Shown: positions 61,688-64,000 of the stretch, one piece after another
How positions within the stretch are numbered: position 1 is the first letter of the stretch
Layout of the letters: every line of letters begins with the position of its first letter
NCBI GenBank assembly: GCA_020444075.1
Contig: JAHLLR010000007.1
Span: 1 to 64,000, forward strand
DNA from: Deltaproteobacteria bacterium
Lineage (GTDB): Bacteria; Desulfobacterota; Desulfobacteria; Desulfobacterales; Desulfosarcinaceae
Direction of reading: 5' to 3'
Length of the DNA: 64,000 nt
Translations under genes and position numbers: made by a program
The notes under the pieces: generated by a model
Database searches by the model: none
Told to the model about the DNA's origin: nothing
The model's input: only the letters and a program-made list of their open reading frames with translations

Positions 61688-63154
61688 ATGAACTTGAGAT
61701 TTGGAATCACCGGGAAACTGCTGGTCTGGTTTCTCGTCATCATCGCTATTTTTTATGGCACGATCCTGGTCCTGTACATCAATGTTCAGCAGGTGGTCAG
61801 GCTGTCCGGATCCATCGTGGCAAAAAATTATGCCATCGCCTCCGGGACGAAAAAGATGATGGAATCCCTGCTCAGCATGGAGGAAAACAAACAGAAATAC
61901 CTGCTGCTCAAGAAAGCCGACTACCTGGGCTTTTTCAATGAAGCGCAGCAAACGTTCGAAGAGAACCTGGCCCAGGTCACCCGGTTGACCGCCATGGGCC
62001 ATGACATTTCCGATGTATGGCAGGAAATCAGCGATGATTACAGGACCTATCCCAGCGCGGCGGAGGTCTCGGCCTATCTGGCCGGTGAAGTCAAAGACCC
62101 TGAAGCCGTAAATACGTTCTGGATTCCCGAATCGATCGTCAACGTGTGGATCAGCAAAATATCCGGAGAACGGCTGAAAAATGAACAGGAAATCGAACAA
62201 TCCACCCGGGAGCTGAACCGAAAAGGCCGGCTTTCCGCAAAAAACGGGCTCATCGGGCTGGCGGTATCCAGCCTGGTGGGATTGTTGGGCATTTTCTACC
62301 TGGCCTATTCCATGATCCGCCCGTTGCGGGAACTGATGGACGGTATCCGGGAGATCTCCTCGGATCGACTCAGCACCCCCCTTAAGGTTCGCAGCCAGGA
62401 TGAGTTCGGCGAACTGGCCCACGCCTTCAACGAAATGTCCAATCGTCTGCGCAAAGAGGAGCGCATGCGGTCGGATTTCATCTCCATGCTCAGCCACGAG
62501 ATCCGTACGCCGCTGACCTCCATTCGCGAGTCGGTCAATATGATCCGGGAAGAGGTCATGGGGCCCATCAACAGCCGACAGGAAAAATTCTTGGGAATCG
62601 CCGGCTCGGAAATCAGCCGTATCAGTGACCTTCTGAGCCACCTGATGCAGGCGTCCCGGCTGGAGCCCGGCTTGTTGAACATGCAGTTGGAACCCATCGA
62701 TCCACATACCTTTGTGTCCGAGTGTACCAACAGCATCAAGCTGGCCGCCGAAGCAAAAAGCATTGAACTGCGTATCCAGGTCCCTGACCAGTTGCCTCCG
62801 ATCGTCGGCGACCGCAAACAGCTCCAACAGGCGATGTTGAACTATCTGTCCAATGCCGTAAAATTTTCCGAACCCGACACTCGGGTCACCGTCGGAGTCC
62901 GCCAACACCGGACACAAAATCGGCTCTCTTTCTTCGTGAAAGACAACGGCCCCGGCATCCTGGATGAAGATCAGGCATTTTTGTTCAACAAATACTATCG
63001 GGGTCAGCGCGAACGCGAACGTCTGGAAGGGGTCGGCCTGGGGCTCAGCATTGTCAAAAATATTATCGAATCCCACCATGGCACCGTGTGGGTCAGCAGC
63101 CAGGTGGGCAAGGGAAGCACCTTCGGATTCACTCTACCCAGCGCACCCGAGTGA
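61688..63154 (+). CDS. GlrK/QseE-like sensor histidine kinase
   Basis: The 488-residue membrane kinase has helices at about 10-32 and 190-212 with a ~160-residue helical periplasmic sensor between them, then HAMP, the phospho-acceptor motif SHEIRTPLTSI, N-box NYLSNAVKF, G1 DNGPGI and G2 GVGLGLSI. The following lipoprotein gene matches the glrK-qseG order of enterobacteria, so the regulator gene may lie just beyond the window. ATG 61688 is preceded by GGGAAAG; a frame from 61613 is longer but unlikely. Confidence 0.88.
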   Translation: MNLRFGITGKLLVWFLVIIAIFYGTILVLYINVQQVVRLSGSIVAKNYAIASGTKKMMESLLSMEENKQKYLLLKKADYLGFFNEAQQTFEENLAQVTRLTAMGHDISDVWQEISDDYRTYPSAAEVSAYLAGEVKDPEAVNTFWIPESIVNVWISKISGERLKNEQEIEQSTRELNRKGRLSAKNGLIGLAVSSLVGLLGIFYLAYSMIRPLRELMDGIREISSDRLSTPLKVRSQDEFGELAHAFNEMSNRLRKEERMRSDFISMLSHEIRTPLTSIRESVNMIREEVMGPINSRQEKFLGIAGSEISRISDLLSHLMQASRLEPGLLNMQLEPIDPHTFVSECTNSIKLAAEAKSIELRIQVPDQLPPIVGDRKQLQQAMLNYLSNAVKFSEPDTRVTVGVRQHRTQNRLSFFVKDNGPGILDEDQAFLFNKYYRGQRERERLEGVGLGLSIVKNIIESHHGTVWVSSQVGKGSTFGFTLPSAPE

Positions 63155-63235
63155 TGGTGCCGGCTTGTCGGTGCAGGCAGGAACCGTTGAATTTTCTTGA
63201 ATTGTCGCCCGATGACGATTAAATAGAGATCGGAA

Positions 63236-63997
63236 ATGATCGAAGATCGCTTGAAAAAAAATGGGAATCACATGACACCTGCATGGAGCCAATCATACCG
63301 CCTGATGATCATCCTGATCGTCGTCGCCAGTCTGTTTACGGGCTGCGCGTCCGTTTTTCAGAATCTGGATGACAGGATGCATCGAAAGCGATTCAAGTCG
63401 GACTACGAGTCCTTTGAAAACGCGCTGTCGGTGTACAAAAACGGCGATTACGAAGCGGCCATGGGTCTGTTCAAGACTATTTCGACGGCCAGGACCGATG
63501 CAGAATTGGCCCGAAAGGCATGGCTGGGTGAAATCTGCTGCCGGATAATGATAGCGGACACCGAGGATGACTTTACCGCCGCCATTGGCCTCTGGCATGA
63601 TTTCGGAAGCTCTGCAGCAGATAATGATGCTGCCTGGGATATGACCCTGCTCGACCCGCTGATTTCACGCAGACCTCCCAAAAGCACCACACAGGTGATC
63701 TATATCAACCCGCCGGCAGCGAAGGTAACGGATAAGACCTCAATGTCTGCAGTCAGGCAGCAGGACAGCCGGCAGCAGGACAGCCGGCAGCGGGCAGACA
63801 GGCAGCCGGACGACAGGCAACTCCGGACCGAGATGGCCGACCTGAAGAAAAAAGCGGAACAAGCGGCTCAGCTTCAGCATCGGTTGGATGAAGTCTTAGC
63901 CGAAAACCGGTTGCTCAAGGAAAAAATCAAGGCGCTGGAAGCCATTGACCAGAATATCCAAAAGAAAAAAACCGAAATATCGGCACCCAGCGAATGA
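63236..63997 (+). CDS. QseG-like outer-membrane lipoprotein
   Basis: The 253-residue protein has a membrane-spanning signal with lipobox LFTGC (Cys ~37), a TPR-like helical core (YKNGDYEAAMGLFKTI), and a Gln/Arg/Asp-rich linker that includes a short tandem repeat before a C-terminal coiled coil (VLAENRLLKEKIKALE). Order and shape fit YfhG/QseG, which assists the GlrK-type kinase. Start 63236 or ATG 63272; the latter gives a more usual lipoprotein signal. The stop lies 3 bases before the window end. Confidence 0.8.
   Translation: MIEDRLKKNGNHMTPAWSQSYRLMIILIVVASLFTGCASVFQNLDDRMHRKRFKSDYESFENALSVYKNGDYEAAMGLFKTISTARTDAELARKAWLGEICCRIMIADTEDDFTAAIGLWHDFGSSAADNDAAWDMTLLDPLISRRPPKSTTQVIYINPPAAKVTDKTSMSAVRQQDSRQQDSRQRADRQPDDRQLRTEMADLKKKAEQAAQLQHRLDEVLAENRLLKEKIKALEAIDQNIQKKKTEISAPSE
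63758..63787. repeat. 15-bp tandem repeat inside the lipoprotein gene
   Basis: CAGCAGGACAGCCGG is repeated twice exactly (63758-63772, 63773-63787) and a third degenerate unit follows. It encodes QQDSR repeats; unit length is a multiple of three, so changes in number would keep the frame. Confidence 0.65.
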
Positions 63998-64000
63998 AAC

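Noticed and set aside
61634-63079. 481-codon minus-strand open frame
   Set aside because: Antisense to the histidine kinase, whose H, N and G boxes are intact.

Overview
The window reads like a chromosomal segment of a GC-rich, strictly anaerobic deltaproteobacterium of the sulfate-reducing or fatty-acid/aromatic-degrading Desulfobacterales type. The grounds are a glycyl radical enzyme with its activase, a tungsten-type aldehyde:ferredoxin oxidoreductase, an HndA/HndC-like diaphorase pair next to an RnfB-like flavoprotein, cytochrome c', and several protein styles common in that group. This placement is inference from gene content. I found no rRNA, tRNA, CRISPR array, insertion sequence or prophage.

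Layout. 1-1.3 kb: heptamer repeat, a small secreted charged protein, a hairpin-pair repeat element and an exported beta-carbonic anhydrase. 1.4-6.2 kb: SbcC/YhaN-like and SbcD/YhaO-like repair pair (minus). 6.5-10.8 kb: potABCD polyamine importer with a strong sigma70-type promoter and a terminator. 10.9-16.6 kb: NylB-like serine hydrolase, SelO, an STN-domain protein, haloalkane dehalogenase, a small membrane protein and YjbQ. 17.1-17.9 kb: membrane sensor with a Cys-rich tail.

18.0-30.5 kb (minus): one tightly packed set of eleven genes, in transcription order PadR regulator, NAD-dependent epimerase, SDR, glycyl radical enzyme, CoA-transferase A and B, MmgE/PrpD, acyl-CoA dehydrogenase, SCP2-like carrier, aldehyde ferredoxin oxidoreductase, radical-SAM activase. 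The parts suggest a route in which a radical elimination yields an aldehyde, AOR oxidises it to an acid, a CoA-transferase activates it and an acyl-CoA dehydrogenase desaturates it. The substrate is unknown. This is one of the two best candidates for an undescribed system.

30.9-37.9 kb: cytochrome b561-like and cytochrome c', two small genes, a cold-shock gene and a cold-shock gene remnant, a parvulin chaperone, a DUF3108 protein, a Gate-domain permease, a Zn-ribbon/PilZ protein and an RseC-like protein. 38.0-42.8 kb: NuoE-like, DRTGG, NuoF-like and a fused RnfB/GltD-like flavoprotein, apparently an electron-bifurcating or confurcating complex without a hydrogenase subunit. 43.1-48.4 kb: purine/methylthioadenosine salvage operon (phosphorylase, two MTA/SAH deaminase paralogues, adenine deaminase).

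48.4-56.5 kb: a single 2683-residue iterative polyketide synthase with the order KS-AT-ACP-ACP-(degenerate carrier)-KR-DH-PPTase-hotdog-hotdog. This resembles an enediyne/polyene synthase with its thioesterase fused on. A 538-residue protein of unknown function is transcribed divergently from it. This is the second strong novelty candidate. 58.4-64 kb: a response regulator, MobB, a fibronectin-III/Ca-binding surface protein broken by several frameshifts, and a GlrK/QseE-like histidine kinase followed by a QseG-like lipoprotein that runs to the window edge.
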